Of a stretch of DNA of 64,000 nt, positions 31,082 to 39,416 are shown piece after piece. This stretch comes from Azospirillum brasilense (GTDB lineage Bacteria; Pseudomonadota; Alphaproteobacteria; Azospirillales; Azospirillaceae), in the NCBI RefSeq assembly GCF_007827815.1, contig NZ_VITH01000003.1, positions 186,001-250,000 on the forward strand. Reading direction: 5' to 3'. The notes below the pieces were generated by a model. It ran no database searches and had not been told where the DNA came from. It worked only from the letters and a program-made list of their open reading frames with translations. Each line of letters begins with the position of its first letter. Position 1 is the first letter of the stretch. The position numbers were made by a program, and so were the translations under genes.

Positions 31082-32692
31082 TCAGGCGGCCATCGTCTCC
31101 AGGGCTTCGGCCGCGGCGTCCGCGTCCTCCACGACGGGCAGACCCGTCCAGGGGATCAGCTCGCGCCCGGTGTTGGCGAGGCGCTTGGCCTCCATGTGGC
31201 CGATGACCGCGGTGCCTTCCCGGGCGATCCGCAGGATGTCGCCGTCCTCCGGAACCAGCGCCCGTTCCACGCCGCAGGCGCGGGCGAGGCGGGCGTGGGC
31301 CTCCAGATGCTCGATCGTGCCGTGCACCGGCACGGAGAAGCGCGGGCGGATCAGGTCGTACATGCGGATCAGGTCGTCCCGCTTCGGGTGGCCCGACACA
31401 TGCACCGGCGCGTCGGCGGGGGTCACCACCGTCACGCCTTTGGCCTTCAGATGATCCTGCACGTCGGCCAGCACCACCTCGTTGCCGGGAATGGCGCGGG
31501 CGGAGAAGATCACCGTGTCGCCGCTCTCCAGCCACAGGTCGCGGTGGCCGTCGCGGGCCAGCCGGCTGAGCGCCGCCCGCTCCTCGCCCTGGCTGCCGGT
31601 GCACAGGAACACGAGATTCCGGCGCGGCGTCCAGGAAGCCTCCATGATGGAGATGAACTCCGGAGCCGTCTCCAGATAGCCGCTGGCGCGGGCCGCCTTC
31701 TCCATGCGCAGCATCGACCGGCCGACCAGAACCACCTTGCGGTCGTTGGCCGCCGCGGCTTCCGCCACCGCCTGCATGCGGGCGACGTTGGACGCAAAGC
31801 CGGTCACCGCGATGGCGCCCTTGCGCCCGGCGAAGGCCTCCATCAGGCCGGCGCGGGCGTCGGCTTCCGACCCCGTGGTGCCGTCGACGTTGGCGTTGGT
31901 GCTGTCGCACATCATCGCCAGCACGCCGCGGTCGCCCAGACGCTTCAGCGCGTCCAGGTCCATGGTCGGGCCGACCAGCGGGTGCGGGTCGAACTTCCAG
32001 TCGCCGGTGTGCAGGACCGTGCCGGCCTTGGTGTGGATCGCCACCGACACCGGCTCGGGGATCGAGTGGGTGACGGTGATGGTCTCGATGCCGAAGGGAC
32101 CGACCTCGAAGGAGGCGCCCGGCTCGAACACCCGGATGCGGGCGTGGCGGAGGCCGCCGGACTCCTTCAGCCGTTCACGGATGACGTGGGCGGCGAACGG
32201 GGTCGCGTAAATCGGGCATTCCAGCCCCGGCCACAGGTGGTGGATGGCGCCGATGTGGTCTTCGTGGGCGTGGGTGACGACCAAGCCGACCACCTCGTCC
32301 ATCCGCTCCTCGATGAAGGAGGGATCGGCCATCAGGCTGTCGACGCCCGGCGCCTCGTCGCCCATGAAGGCGACGCCCGCGTCGACGATCAGCCACTTCC
32401 CGGCATGGCCGTAAAGCGCCATGTTCATGCCGATGCGCGAGCAGCCGCCGAGCGGGATAAACAGGATCTCGTCGTGGCCCGGCACCGGGCCGGGAACCGG
32501 CGCGCCGGGCGGACGGGTCGCCTTGGGGCGCTCGTAGGGCTTGGGGTTCTGGTTCTTCTGGAAACGCGGGCCGCCGGACTTGCCGCTGCGCACATCGCCA
32601 ACAATCGTGTTCGGGCGGTTGCCGCCAAAATTCGAGTTCGGGCGGTTGCCGCCCTTGGGCGCCGCGCGGCGGCGCTTGTTATCAAACGTCAT
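31082..32692 (-). CDS. rnj: Ribonuclease J (metallo-beta-lactamase/beta-CASP nuclease)
   Basis: A 536-residue RNA-processing nuclease. After a basic, Asn/Gly-rich N-terminal extension of about 75 residues (two FGGNRPN-like units), the core starts IPLGGCSRIGMNMALY and carries the metal motif VVTHAHEDHIG, VLHTGDWKFD, the beta-CASP domain, and the late motifs PVHVSGHPKRDDL and VPVHGTIEHLEAH. The enzyme matures and degrades RNA with 5'-exo and endo activity. The end, at ALETMAA, comes soon after the second lactamase portion, so the roughly 100-residue C-terminal oligomerisation domain of B. subtilis RNase J1 seems absent. Start at 32692 from AGAAGGA. Confidence 0.92.
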   Translation of the reverse strand: MTFDNKRRRAAPKGGNRPNSNFGGNRPNTIVGDVRSGKSGGPRFQKNQNPKPYERPKATRPPGAPVPGPVPGHDEILFIPLGGCSRIGMNMALYGHAGKWLIVDAGVAFMGDEAPGVDSLMADPSFIEERMDEVVGLVVTHAHEDHIGAIHHLWPGLECPIYATPFAAHVIRERLKESGGLRHARIRVFEPGASFEVGPFGIETITVTHSIPEPVSVAIHTKAGTVLHTGDWKFDPHPLVGPTMDLDALKRLGDRGVLAMMCDSTNANVDGTTGSEADARAGLMEAFAGRKGAIAVTGFASNVARMQAVAEAAAANDRKVVLVGRSMLRMEKAARASGYLETAPEFISIMEASWTPRRNLVFLCTGSQGEERAALSRLARDGHRDLWLESGDTVIFSARAIPGNEVVLADVQDHLKAKGVTVVTPADAPVHVSGHPKRDDLIRMYDLIRPRFSVPVHGTIEHLEAHARLARACGVERALVPEDGDILRIAREGTAVIGHMEAKRLANTGRELIPWTGLPVVEDADAAAEALETMAA

Positions 32693-33225
32693 ACGTCCTT
32701 CTTGCTTCACAACATCTCAGCCGGCATTCAACGCTGCCGGACGGGCGTGCATCGCGTGTCGATGCGGATCTCGGGGGTCTCCCCGGCCATCGGCGGCGCC
32801 AGGACCGTGGGGATGGGTCGAGGCAGCCGGCCGAACCGGCCAGGGAGAGCGGTGTTCGAGCCATTAATCCAGATGACGACGCCGGTCAACCGTTGAATCA
32901 CGACCCGGAAAGGGGTTCGCCGGTCGGTCACCCGAAGGTTACGGCCATCCGCCGGCGATGTTGCACATATGTTTCCTTCGCCGCGCCATTCAAGGGGGCG
33001 CTCGAAGGGCCGTCTTCGCGCACGAACCGCCGCAGCGGCGCGAAACGGCACGGGCCGCACGGATTCCGGGATTGCGCGCTCCCCAAGGGCCTTGCGGTTG
33101 GCTGGCCTGTGCGGGGCGCATGGCAAAGAGATGGCAAAGCCAACGCCGGCCCGCGATCCTTCGGCGCCTTCCCTGTTGTTTGCGGACGCCCGGCGAACGG
33201 GCACTGTCCAAATGGGGAGCATCCC
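32693..33225. other. 533-bp intergenic region between rnj and the BON gene
   Basis: Divergent promoters for rnj and the BON-protein gene must lie here. An in-frame extension of the BON ORF reaches back to 32893 but lacks a ribosome site and has ordinary non-coding composition, so it is not annotated. I see no clear -35/-10, EcfG or RpoN boxes and no RNA gene. Confidence 0.4.
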
Positions 33226-34527
33226 ATGTCCGACTATGAATCCAGGTGGAGGAACGACCAGGGCGCCCGCCGCGATGATGACCGGTGGGAGCGCGACCGC
33301 CAACGCGGTGAAGGCCGCGAGTGGAGCGCCGGTTCGTACCAGAACCGCGGCCGGGACGAGTTCGGTCAATCGAATTGGGGCCAATCCGGATCGGGCCAGT
33401 CTGGCCGTTCCGGCATGATGGGCGGCGGTGGCCGCCAGCCGGGCTACGGCTACGAGGGCCAGGGCCGCGAAGGCTTCGACTATGGCCGCGACTACTGGCG
33501 CCAGCAGGAAGGCCGGGGCGATTACGGTCAGGGTTCCTACGGCCAGGGGTCTTATGGCCAGGGGTCTTATGGCCAGGGGTCTTATGGCCAGGGCTCCGGC
33601 AACCGTGATTATGGCCGTGATTACGGCCGCTCCGATTACGGCCGCGACTCCGGGTCCCGTGGTTCCTTCGGCCAGGGCCAGCGCGACTGGCGCTCCCGCG
33701 ACGACCGACAGAATTACGACGACCGCGGCGACTACGGCCAGGACTTCGGTTATCGCGGCGGCTTCGGCCGCTCCGATTACGGCAGCGGGGCCTATGGCGG
33801 CCGAGATTACGGCAGCCGCGATTCCGGCAATCGCGACTATGGCAACCGTGACTATGGCCGGATGGGCTATGGCGGCGGCGGTTCCGGCCGCAACGAGGAG
33901 CGCGGCTTCTTCGAACGGGCGGGCGACGAGATGGCCTCCTGGTTCGGCGACGAGGACGCGGAGCGCCGCCGCCGCATGGACGCCCGCAACGACGATCCCG
34001 GCGCCCAGCACCATCGGGGCCGCGGGCCGCGCGGCTACACCCGCTCCGACGACCGCATCCGCGAGGATGTGAACGACCGCCTGACCGACGATCCCTACAT
34101 CGACGCGTCGGAGATCGACGTGACCGTCAGCAATTCCGAAGTCACGCTGAGCGGCACGGTGGGCGACCGCCGGACCAAGCGCCGCGCCGAGGATATGGCC
34201 GAGACCATCTCGGGCGTCCGCCACGTGCAGAACAACCTGCGCGTCCGTGAGCAGACCTTCGGCGGCACCGGCACCACCGCCGGGGCATCGGCGATGGCCG
34301 GGCTCGGCACCGCCGGGTCTTCCGGAACCGGCATGAGCGGCTCGGGGATGGGCAGCACCGGCATGAGCGGGTCCACGACGGGCACGTCCGGAGCCTCCGG
34401 CACCTCCGGGACCGGCATGTCCGGCACCGGGACGAGCGGGACCTCCGGCAGTTCGGACAGCACCAGCCGCACCGGCACCTCCAGCACCACCACGGGCAGC
34501 AGCACGACCGGCAGCAACATCCGCTGA
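33226..34527 (+). CDS. BON-domain protein with long Gly/Tyr/Gln/Arg low-complexity region
   Basis: A 433-residue protein; ATG at 33226 follows GGGGAGC. Residues about 1-225 are low-complexity: RGG-like and YGQGS/DYGR units, including five tandem 15-bp YGQGS repeats (residues 100-124). Then comes RGFFERAGDEMASWFGDEDAERRR, a signature seen in proteobacterial BON proteins. A single BON domain spans about 263-345 (RIREDVNDRLTDDPYIDAS, VTLSGTVGDRRTKRRAEDM, GVRHVQNNLRV). The last 85 residues are Gly/Ser/Thr/Met repeats. BON domains bind phospholipid or surfaces and are often stress- and envelope-related. No signal peptide is visible, so cytoplasmic location is likely. The N-terminal region resembles FUS-type prion-like domains in composition. 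Confidence 0.8.
   Translation: MSDYESRWRNDQGARRDDDRWERDRQRGEGREWSAGSYQNRGRDEFGQSNWGQSGSGQSGRSGMMGGGGRQPGYGYEGQGREGFDYGRDYWRQQEGRGDYGQGSYGQGSYGQGSYGQGSYGQGSGNRDYGRDYGRSDYGRDSGSRGSFGQGQRDWRSRDDRQNYDDRGDYGQDFGYRGGFGRSDYGSGAYGGRDYGSRDSGNRDYGNRDYGRMGYGGGGSGRNEERGFFERAGDEMASWFGDEDAERRRRMDARNDDPGAQHHRGRGPRGYTRSDDRIREDVNDRLTDDPYIDASEIDVTVSNSEVTLSGTVGDRRTKRRAEDMAETISGVRHVQNNLRVREQTFGGTGTTAGASAMAGLGTAGSSGTGMSGSGMGSTGMSGSTTGTSGASGTSGTGMSGTGTSGTSGSSDSTSRTGTSSTTTGSSTTGSNIR
33523..33597 (+). repeat. Five in-frame 15-bp tandem repeats (YGQGS)
   Basis: Units begin at 33523, 33538, 33553, 33568 and 33583. The middle three differ only in the Tyr codon's third base, indicating recent expansion by slippage or unequal exchange. 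Confidence 0.9.
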
Positions 34528-34541
34528 CCCTGCCCGACGCG

Positions 34542-34574
34542 CCCCTCCCGCCCTCACCGGCGGGAGGGGTTTTT
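34542..34574. terminator. Bidirectional rho-independent terminator
   Basis: An 11-bp perfect stem CCCCTCCCGCC / GGCGGGAGGGG (34542-34569) with a 6-nt loop is followed on the plus strand by TTTTT. It lies between the convergent BON and GH15 genes and can stop both. Confidence 0.85.
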
Positions 34575-34585
34575 CCGGTCCGCCG

Positions 34586-36382
34586 TCAGTCGCCGTCCTG
34601 GCGCTGCTCCGCCGGTTTCTCCGCGCGGGTCAGGTTGAAGGCGGTGTTGATCAGCGCGATGTGCGAGAAGGCCTGCGGGAAGTTGCCGACCAGCCGCTTC
34701 GCCGTCGTGTCGTATTCCTCCGACAACAACCCAAGATCGTTGCGCAGGGCGAGCAGCCGGGTGAACAGCGCCTCGGCCTCCGCCTGACGCCCTTGCAGCA
34801 CATAGACGTCGGCCAGCCAGAAGGAGCAGGCGAGGAACACGCCCTCCCCGTCGGGAAGCCCGTCGTCGGTCCGCTCCGTCCGGTAGCGCATGACAAGGCC
34901 GTCTTGCAGCAGTTCCCGCTCGATGGCGGCGACCGTGCCCTGGATGCGGGGATCGTCCACCGGCAGGAATCCGAGCATCGGCAGCATCAGCAGCGCCGCG
35001 TCGACGTGGCTGGCGCCGTAATACTGGACGAAGCTGTTCCGCTCCTTCGAATAGCCTTTGGCGCAGACGTCCTCGAAAATGGCCTGCCGCAGCGCCTTCC
35101 AGCGGTCCAAAGGCGCGTCCAGGCCGAACTTCTCCGCGCTCTTCACCATGCGGTCCACGGCGACCCAGGCCATCACCTTGGAATGGGTGAAATGCCGGGC
35201 GCCGCCGCGCACTTCCCAGATGCCTTCGTCGGGCTGGTCCCACACCGACTCCATATGGTCGAGCAAGGCGCACTGGACGTGCCAGCCTTCCGGCCGGATC
35301 TCGATGCCGCGCATCCGCGCCTGATGCGCCGCGTCCATCATCTCCCCGTAGACGTCAAGCTGGAGCTGGGGGGCCGCAGCGTTGCCGACCCGGACCGGGC
35401 TGGCGCCTTCGTAGCCGGGAAGCCAGGGCACCTCCCATTCGAGCAGACGGCGCTCCCCGGCGATGCCGTACATGATCTGGATCTGCTGGGGACTGCCGGC
35501 AATGGTGCGCAGGCCCCAGTCGCGCCAGTCCCGCGCCTCCTGCAGGTAGCCGGCGTTCATCAGCGCCAGCAGGGTCAGGGTGGCGTCGCGCAGCCAGCAG
35601 TAACGATAGTCCCAATTGCGCACCCCGCCGAGTTGTTCGGGAAGGGAGGTGGTCGGCGCCGCGACGATGCCGCCGGTCGGACGGTAGGTCAGCGCCTTCA
35701 GCGTGACCAGCGAGCGCACAACCGCGTCCCGCCACAAACCGCTGTAAGTGCAGCGCCCGCTCCACTCCGCCCAGAAGCGCTCGGTCTCCGCCAGCGCCTG
35801 TTCGGCATCGACCGGCGGCGGCAGCGGCAGGTGCGAGGGGGAGTAGATCATCACGAAGCTGAGGCTCTCGCCCTCCGCCACGGTGAAGTCGGCGACGGTG
35901 CTCAGATCCTCGCCGTGGATCGGGGCGCTGGTGTGGAGGGCCACCATGTCCGGCCCGGCGATGGCGCGCAGGGTGTGCGGGCCGATCCGCGTCACCCAGG
36001 GCACGACGTGCCCATAGCCGAAGCGCAGCGTCAGGTCCATCCGCATGGCGACCCGCCCGCGCCGACCGCGCACGATGCGCACGACGTCCGACGCCTCGCC
36101 GCGCGGGGGCATGAAATCGATCACGGTGACGGCGCCCTCGTCCGTCTCGAACTCGGTCTCCAGGATCAGGCTGTCGCCGCGGTAACGGCGGCTCGTCCGG
36201 GCGTCGGGGTCGCTGGGGCGGAGCAGCCAGCGCCCGTTCTCCGGCGTGCCCAGGAGCGCTGCGAAGCAGGCGTCGGAATCGAAGCGCGGCCAGCACAGCC
36301 AGTCGATGGAACCTTCGGCGGACAACAGGGCTGCGGTCTCGCAGTCTCCCAGAAGGGCGTAATCCTCGATGCGGGAGGCCAT
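34586..36382 (-). CDS. Glycoside hydrolase family 15 protein (glucoamylase/trehalase type)
   Basis: A 598-residue cytoplasmic protein starting MASRIEDYALLGD after a GAGAG site. It has the bacterial GH15 layout: N-terminal beta-sandwich (residues about 1-230; GSIDWLCWPRFDSDACF, VIDFMPPRG) and an (alpha/alpha)6 barrel. The barrel carries the substrate and acid/base segments RNWDYRYCWLRDATLTL, GIWEVRGG and, near the end, SEEYD followed by VGNFPQAFSHIALI. Members hydrolyse alpha-glucosides such as trehalose, maltooligosaccharides or glycogen-derived chains from the non-reducing end. It diverges from the secreted beta-helix gene and converges with the BON gene; no trehalose or glycogen genes adjoin. 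Confidence 0.9.
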   Translation of the reverse strand: MASRIEDYALLGDCETAALLSAEGSIDWLCWPRFDSDACFAALLGTPENGRWLLRPSDPDARTSRRYRGDSLILETEFETDEGAVTVIDFMPPRGEASDVVRIVRGRRGRVAMRMDLTLRFGYGHVVPWVTRIGPHTLRAIAGPDMVALHTSAPIHGEDLSTVADFTVAEGESLSFVMIYSPSHLPLPPPVDAEQALAETERFWAEWSGRCTYSGLWRDAVVRSLVTLKALTYRPTGGIVAAPTTSLPEQLGGVRNWDYRYCWLRDATLTLLALMNAGYLQEARDWRDWGLRTIAGSPQQIQIMYGIAGERRLLEWEVPWLPGYEGASPVRVGNAAAPQLQLDVYGEMMDAAHQARMRGIEIRPEGWHVQCALLDHMESVWDQPDEGIWEVRGGARHFTHSKVMAWVAVDRMVKSAEKFGLDAPLDRWKALRQAIFEDVCAKGYSKERNSFVQYYGASHVDAALLMLPMLGFLPVDDPRIQGTVAAIERELLQDGLVMRYRTERTDDGLPDGEGVFLACSFWLADVYVLQGRQAEAEALFTRLLALRNDLGLLSEEYDTTAKRLVGNFPQAFSHIALINTAFNLTRAEKPAEQRQDGD

Positions 36383-36538
36383 GGCACGCTCTCGAACGAT
36401 TGGGGGTGTGCCCTTGGGCAACGGCCCGCGGTCGCTCCGGTTCCCTTGGGCCGAGGCCCGGCCCCGACCAAGGTCGATCGTCCGGTTTGACGATTCTGGC
36501 CGCTGCCTTCGCATGCTAGCGTATTCGCCCGCCCTTCC

Positions 36539-36590
36539 GATCCGCCACGCCGATCCGCCCACGCAGATCCGCCCACACAGATCCGCCGAG
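36539..36590. repeat. Four imperfect 13-15-bp direct repeats (GATCCGCC)
   Basis: Core GATCCGCC(C)A recurs at 36539, 36552, 36567 and 36581 in the 233-bp divergent gap between the GH15 and beta-helix genes, ending 26 bases before the beta-helix ATG. The one-helical-turn-plus spacing fits a cooperative regulator-binding array or a repeat expansion. Confidence 0.65.
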
Positions 36591-36615
36591 TGGCGGACGA
36601 CGCCGCGAGGCCACC

Positions 36616-38118
36616 ATGGACACCGGACGCGCCACAGCCCGGCGGCACGCCCGCCGCCCTGCCCGCCTCGCGACGCTCTTCCTGCTTGCCGGCCTTCCAG
36701 CGGCGGCGGCAGGAGCGGAGCCGCCCACCGTCTCCCTGCGACCGGGCGCTGACCTCCAGGCGGCGGTGAACCGCCACCCCCCCGGCACGCGCTTCCGCTT
36801 GGAGGCCGGCGTTCATCGCCTGCAATCCATCGTTCCAAAGGACGGCAACCGGTTCATGGGCGCCCCCGGCGCGGTGCTGAGCGGAGCGCGACGGCTCACC
36901 GCCTTCGTCCGCCGCGGCTCCGTGTGGATCGCCCGCGGGCAGACGCAGGAGGGTCGGGTCAACGCGGCGGAGTTCTGCCGCTCCGGCTTCCCCCGCTGCG
37001 CCCGACCGGAGGACCTGTTCATTGACGACGCGCCGCTGCTGCATGCCGGCAGCCGGTCCGACGTCGGACCCGGGCGCTGGTTCTTCGATTACGCCGCCGA
37101 CGAGATCGTGATCGGCGACGACCCCACCGGGCGCACCGTCGAGACCAGCGTCACCCCCCGCGCCTTCGGCGGCACGGCGTCGGGTGTCGTCATCGAGGCG
37201 CTGACCATCGAGAAATACGCAGCCCCCATCCAGGCGGCCGCCGTGGACGCCGAGTTCGGCCCCGGCTGGACCGTCCGCGACAGCGTCCTGCGCCTGAACC
37301 ACGGCGTCGGCATCAACGCCGGCAACGGCAGCCGCATCCTCGGCAACCGCATCCACGACAACGGCCACGCCGGCTTTTCCGGGTCGGGGACGGACTTCCT
37401 GATTGCCGGCAACGAGATCGCCCGCAACGGCTACGCCGGCGTCGATTTCCATTGGGAGGGCGGCGGCGGCAAGATCACCGAGTCCGCCGGCGGCGGAGTC
37501 ATCCGCGGCAATTGCGTCCACGACAATGTGGGCGCCGGCATCTGGGCCGACATCGACGTGCACCGTCTGGTGATCGAGGACAATCTGGTCTTCGGCAACG
37601 CCGACAACGGCATCACCTACGAGATCAGCTACGACGGGGTGATCCGCAACAACCGGCTCGCCGACAACGGGCAGCGCGGCCAGGGCTGGTTCTGGGGCGC
37701 CCAGATCCTGATCTCCAGCGCGCGGGGCGTGAAGGTCTACGGCAACGACATCGACGTGCCGGCCGGCTACGGCAACGCGGTGACGGTGGTGTCCCAGGAC
37801 CGCGCGCCCTACACCCCCGCCGTCGGCAACGAGATCTTCGACAACAGCCTCGTCATCCGCAACGCCAACGCGCGCGTCGGCGCCGTCACCGACGTGGACG
37901 CCGACACCGCGGTGGTCGCCGCCGGCAACCGGCTCTACGGCAACCGCTACCGTCTGGCCGATCCGGGGGAGCGGGTCTGGTTCTGGAACGATGCGGAGGC
38001 CGACTGGAACGCCATCCGCGCCCAGGGACAGGAGACGGGAAGCGTCGTCCAGGCCGATCTTCCCCGAAAGACGCCGCTGTCCTGCCCTTCCGAGATGATG
38101 ACGGAAGGAAAACGCTGA
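36616..38118 (+). CDS. Secreted right-handed parallel beta-helix protein
   Basis: A 500-residue exported protein with an Arg-rich N-region and hydrophobic signal (LATLFLLAGLPAAAAGAEP). The mature part contains repeated beta-helix rungs with N-ladder motifs: ILGNRIHDNGHAGF, IAGNEIARNGYAGV, VIRGNCVHDNVGAGI, VIEDNLVFGNADNGI, VIRNNRLADNG and VYGNDIDV. The fold is that of pectate lyases and mannuronan epimerases, so a periplasmic or extracellular polysaccharide-modifying role is likely. Catalytic residues cannot be named with confidence. It lies about 4 kb from the exopolysaccharide locus, separated by the regulator cluster. Confidence 0.78.
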   Translation: MDTGRATARRHARRPARLATLFLLAGLPAAAAGAEPPTVSLRPGADLQAAVNRHPPGTRFRLEAGVHRLQSIVPKDGNRFMGAPGAVLSGARRLTAFVRRGSVWIARGQTQEGRVNAAEFCRSGFPRCARPEDLFIDDAPLLHAGSRSDVGPGRWFFDYAADEIVIGDDPTGRTVETSVTPRAFGGTASGVVIEALTIEKYAAPIQAAAVDAEFGPGWTVRDSVLRLNHGVGINAGNGSRILGNRIHDNGHAGFSGSGTDFLIAGNEIARNGYAGVDFHWEGGGGKITESAGGGVIRGNCVHDNVGAGIWADIDVHRLVIEDNLVFGNADNGITYEISYDGVIRNNRLADNGQRGQGWFWGAQILISSARGVKVYGNDIDVPAGYGNAVTVVSQDRAPYTPAVGNEIFDNSLVIRNANARVGAVTDVDADTAVVAAGNRLYGNRYRLADPGERVWFWNDAEADWNAIRAQGQETGSVVQADLPRKTPLSCPSEMMTEGKR

Positions 38119-38473
38119 CCGGACCCCTCCCTCGCACGTCCATAAAGAGAAAATCTATCAGGACCTAACAATCAAAAATTAAAAAACTCACTGTTACAAT
38201 TTTGAAAAACTTACTAATTTGGAGGTATTTTGCGGATATCTGCGCACAGTATTATGATCTTGTTTGCGATTGACGGTCAAAAACTCCTGGGATGTTATAG
38301 CATGGAAGCAGTCGCAAAATCCTCTCGCGGCATCGCTTTCCCTCGCGATCCGGTTCACTTGACCGAACAGGGCCAAAGTCTTCGCAGCAGCGATGTTGAC
38401 GGCGATGTTGGCGGCGGTCCTGGCCTGCTCCGCGGTTCGGTGTGTCCATGGGTGTGGCAGAAGGAGGTCTTGT
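38119..38473. other. 355-bp AT-rich intergenic region
   Basis: Bases about 38145-38300 are strikingly AT-rich for this genome (runs such as AATCAAAAATTAAAAAAC and TTTTGAAAAACTTACTAATT) and hold no gene. It is the 5' region of the first LuxR-type gene and likely carries its promoter and nucleoid-protein sites. Confidence 0.55.
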
Positions 38474-39346
38474 ATGTTGCCGTGCAAAGACGGAGCGCGC
38501 TCGCCCAACGCCGCCCGCCGCACCCCATCGCTCACGACCGTCACGCCCAACCGTATCCTGGCAGCCTTTTCCCTGACCGCCGCCCCGATGAACGACTCCG
38601 GCCCGTTCGGCTCCTATTACCGGATGTCCGGAGGTGGACGGCCCCTGGGGGAGGAACAGATCGTCACGGCCATCCTGCATGACGAGACGCCGCTCACCCG
38701 GGAAAGCCTGTCCACCAGCCTGAACCTGTGCGGGCGCGGGGTGCGGGTGCTGACGGCGGCCTCCCTGGCCGATCTGGAAAGCGTGGTGCGGCGGGACGGC
38801 GCGCCGGACGTCGCGCTGGCCAATTTCAGCGGGCGGCTCGCCTCCGATCCGGAGTTCCGGCCGAGGCTGGCCGAACTTCTGGAGGTGCTGGACGGCATCC
38901 CGCTCATCATGCTGTCGGATTCCGACGAGACGGCGACCGCGCTGGAGGCCATCCGCCAGGGCGCGCACGGCTACATCTCCACCACCGTCGGACTCACCAT
39001 GGCGCTGGAGGCGATCCGTCTGGTCGCGGCCGGCGGCATCTTCGTTCCGGCAACCATCCTGCACCGGCTGATCCTGGACCAGGGCACGGTGACGGAGCCG
39101 CTGCTGCACGCCGCGTTATCCGTGCCGACGCCCGCGGTCAACGGCAAGCCCCACCTGACCCAACTGACACCGCGCCAGATCGCCGTCCTGGAATGCCTTC
39201 AGGAGGGCAAGCCGAACAAGGTCATCGCCCACCAGCTCGGCATGCGGGAAAGCACCGTCAAGGTGCATGTGCGGAACATCCTGCGGCGGCTCGGCGCCAC
39301 CAACCGGACGGAAGCGGTCTGCCGCGTCATGCGCGAGGAGGAGTGA
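38474..39346 (+). CDS. LuxR/NarL-type regulator with degenerate receiver (1)
   Basis: A 290-residue regulator. The start at MLPCKDGARS is fixed by a perfect AAGGAGG site seven bases upstream, although the receiver fold starts only near residue 58. Receiver-like domain about 58-185: acidic pair kept as HDE, but the phospho-acceptor position in DVALANFSG is Asn117 instead of Asp, and the conserved Lys is replaced (GYISTT). C-terminal LuxR HTH about 222-285 (LTPRQIAVLECLQEGKPNKV, STVKVHVRNILRRLGATNRTEAV) is intact. It should therefore bind DNA without classical phosphorylation control. It heads a group of four related genes next to the exopolysaccharide locus. A giant hairpin follows its stop. 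Confidence 0.88.
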   Translation: MLPCKDGARSPNAARRTPSLTTVTPNRILAAFSLTAAPMNDSGPFGSYYRMSGGGRPLGEEQIVTAILHDETPLTRESLSTSLNLCGRGVRVLTAASLADLESVVRRDGAPDVALANFSGRLASDPEFRPRLAELLEVLDGIPLIMLSDSDETATALEAIRQGAHGYISTTVGLTMALEAIRLVAAGGIFVPATILHRLILDQGTVTEPLLHAALSVPTPAVNGKPHLTQLTPRQIAVLECLQEGKPNKVIAHQLGMRESTVKVHVRNILRRLGATNRTEAVCRVMREEE

Positions 39347-39395
39347 GCCGGCGCAGGAACGGTGCGGGGACGCCCCGCACCGTTCCTGCGCCGGC
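39347..39395. terminator. Perfect 23-bp hairpin between convergent regulator genes
   Basis: Arms 39347-39369 and 39373-39395 are exact reverse complements (23 bp, loop ACG), starting at the base after the stop of regulator 1. There is no T-run, but the position between two convergent genes suggests a bidirectional terminator or mRNA-end protector. Confidence 0.75.
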
Positions 39396-39416
39396 CATCC
39401 ATCGGGGGCCGCCCGC

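Noticed and set aside
33523..33597. Tandem repeats considered as a CRISPR-like array
   Set aside because: Units are 15 bp, contiguous, without spacers, and encode YGQGS in frame; no cas genes are nearby.
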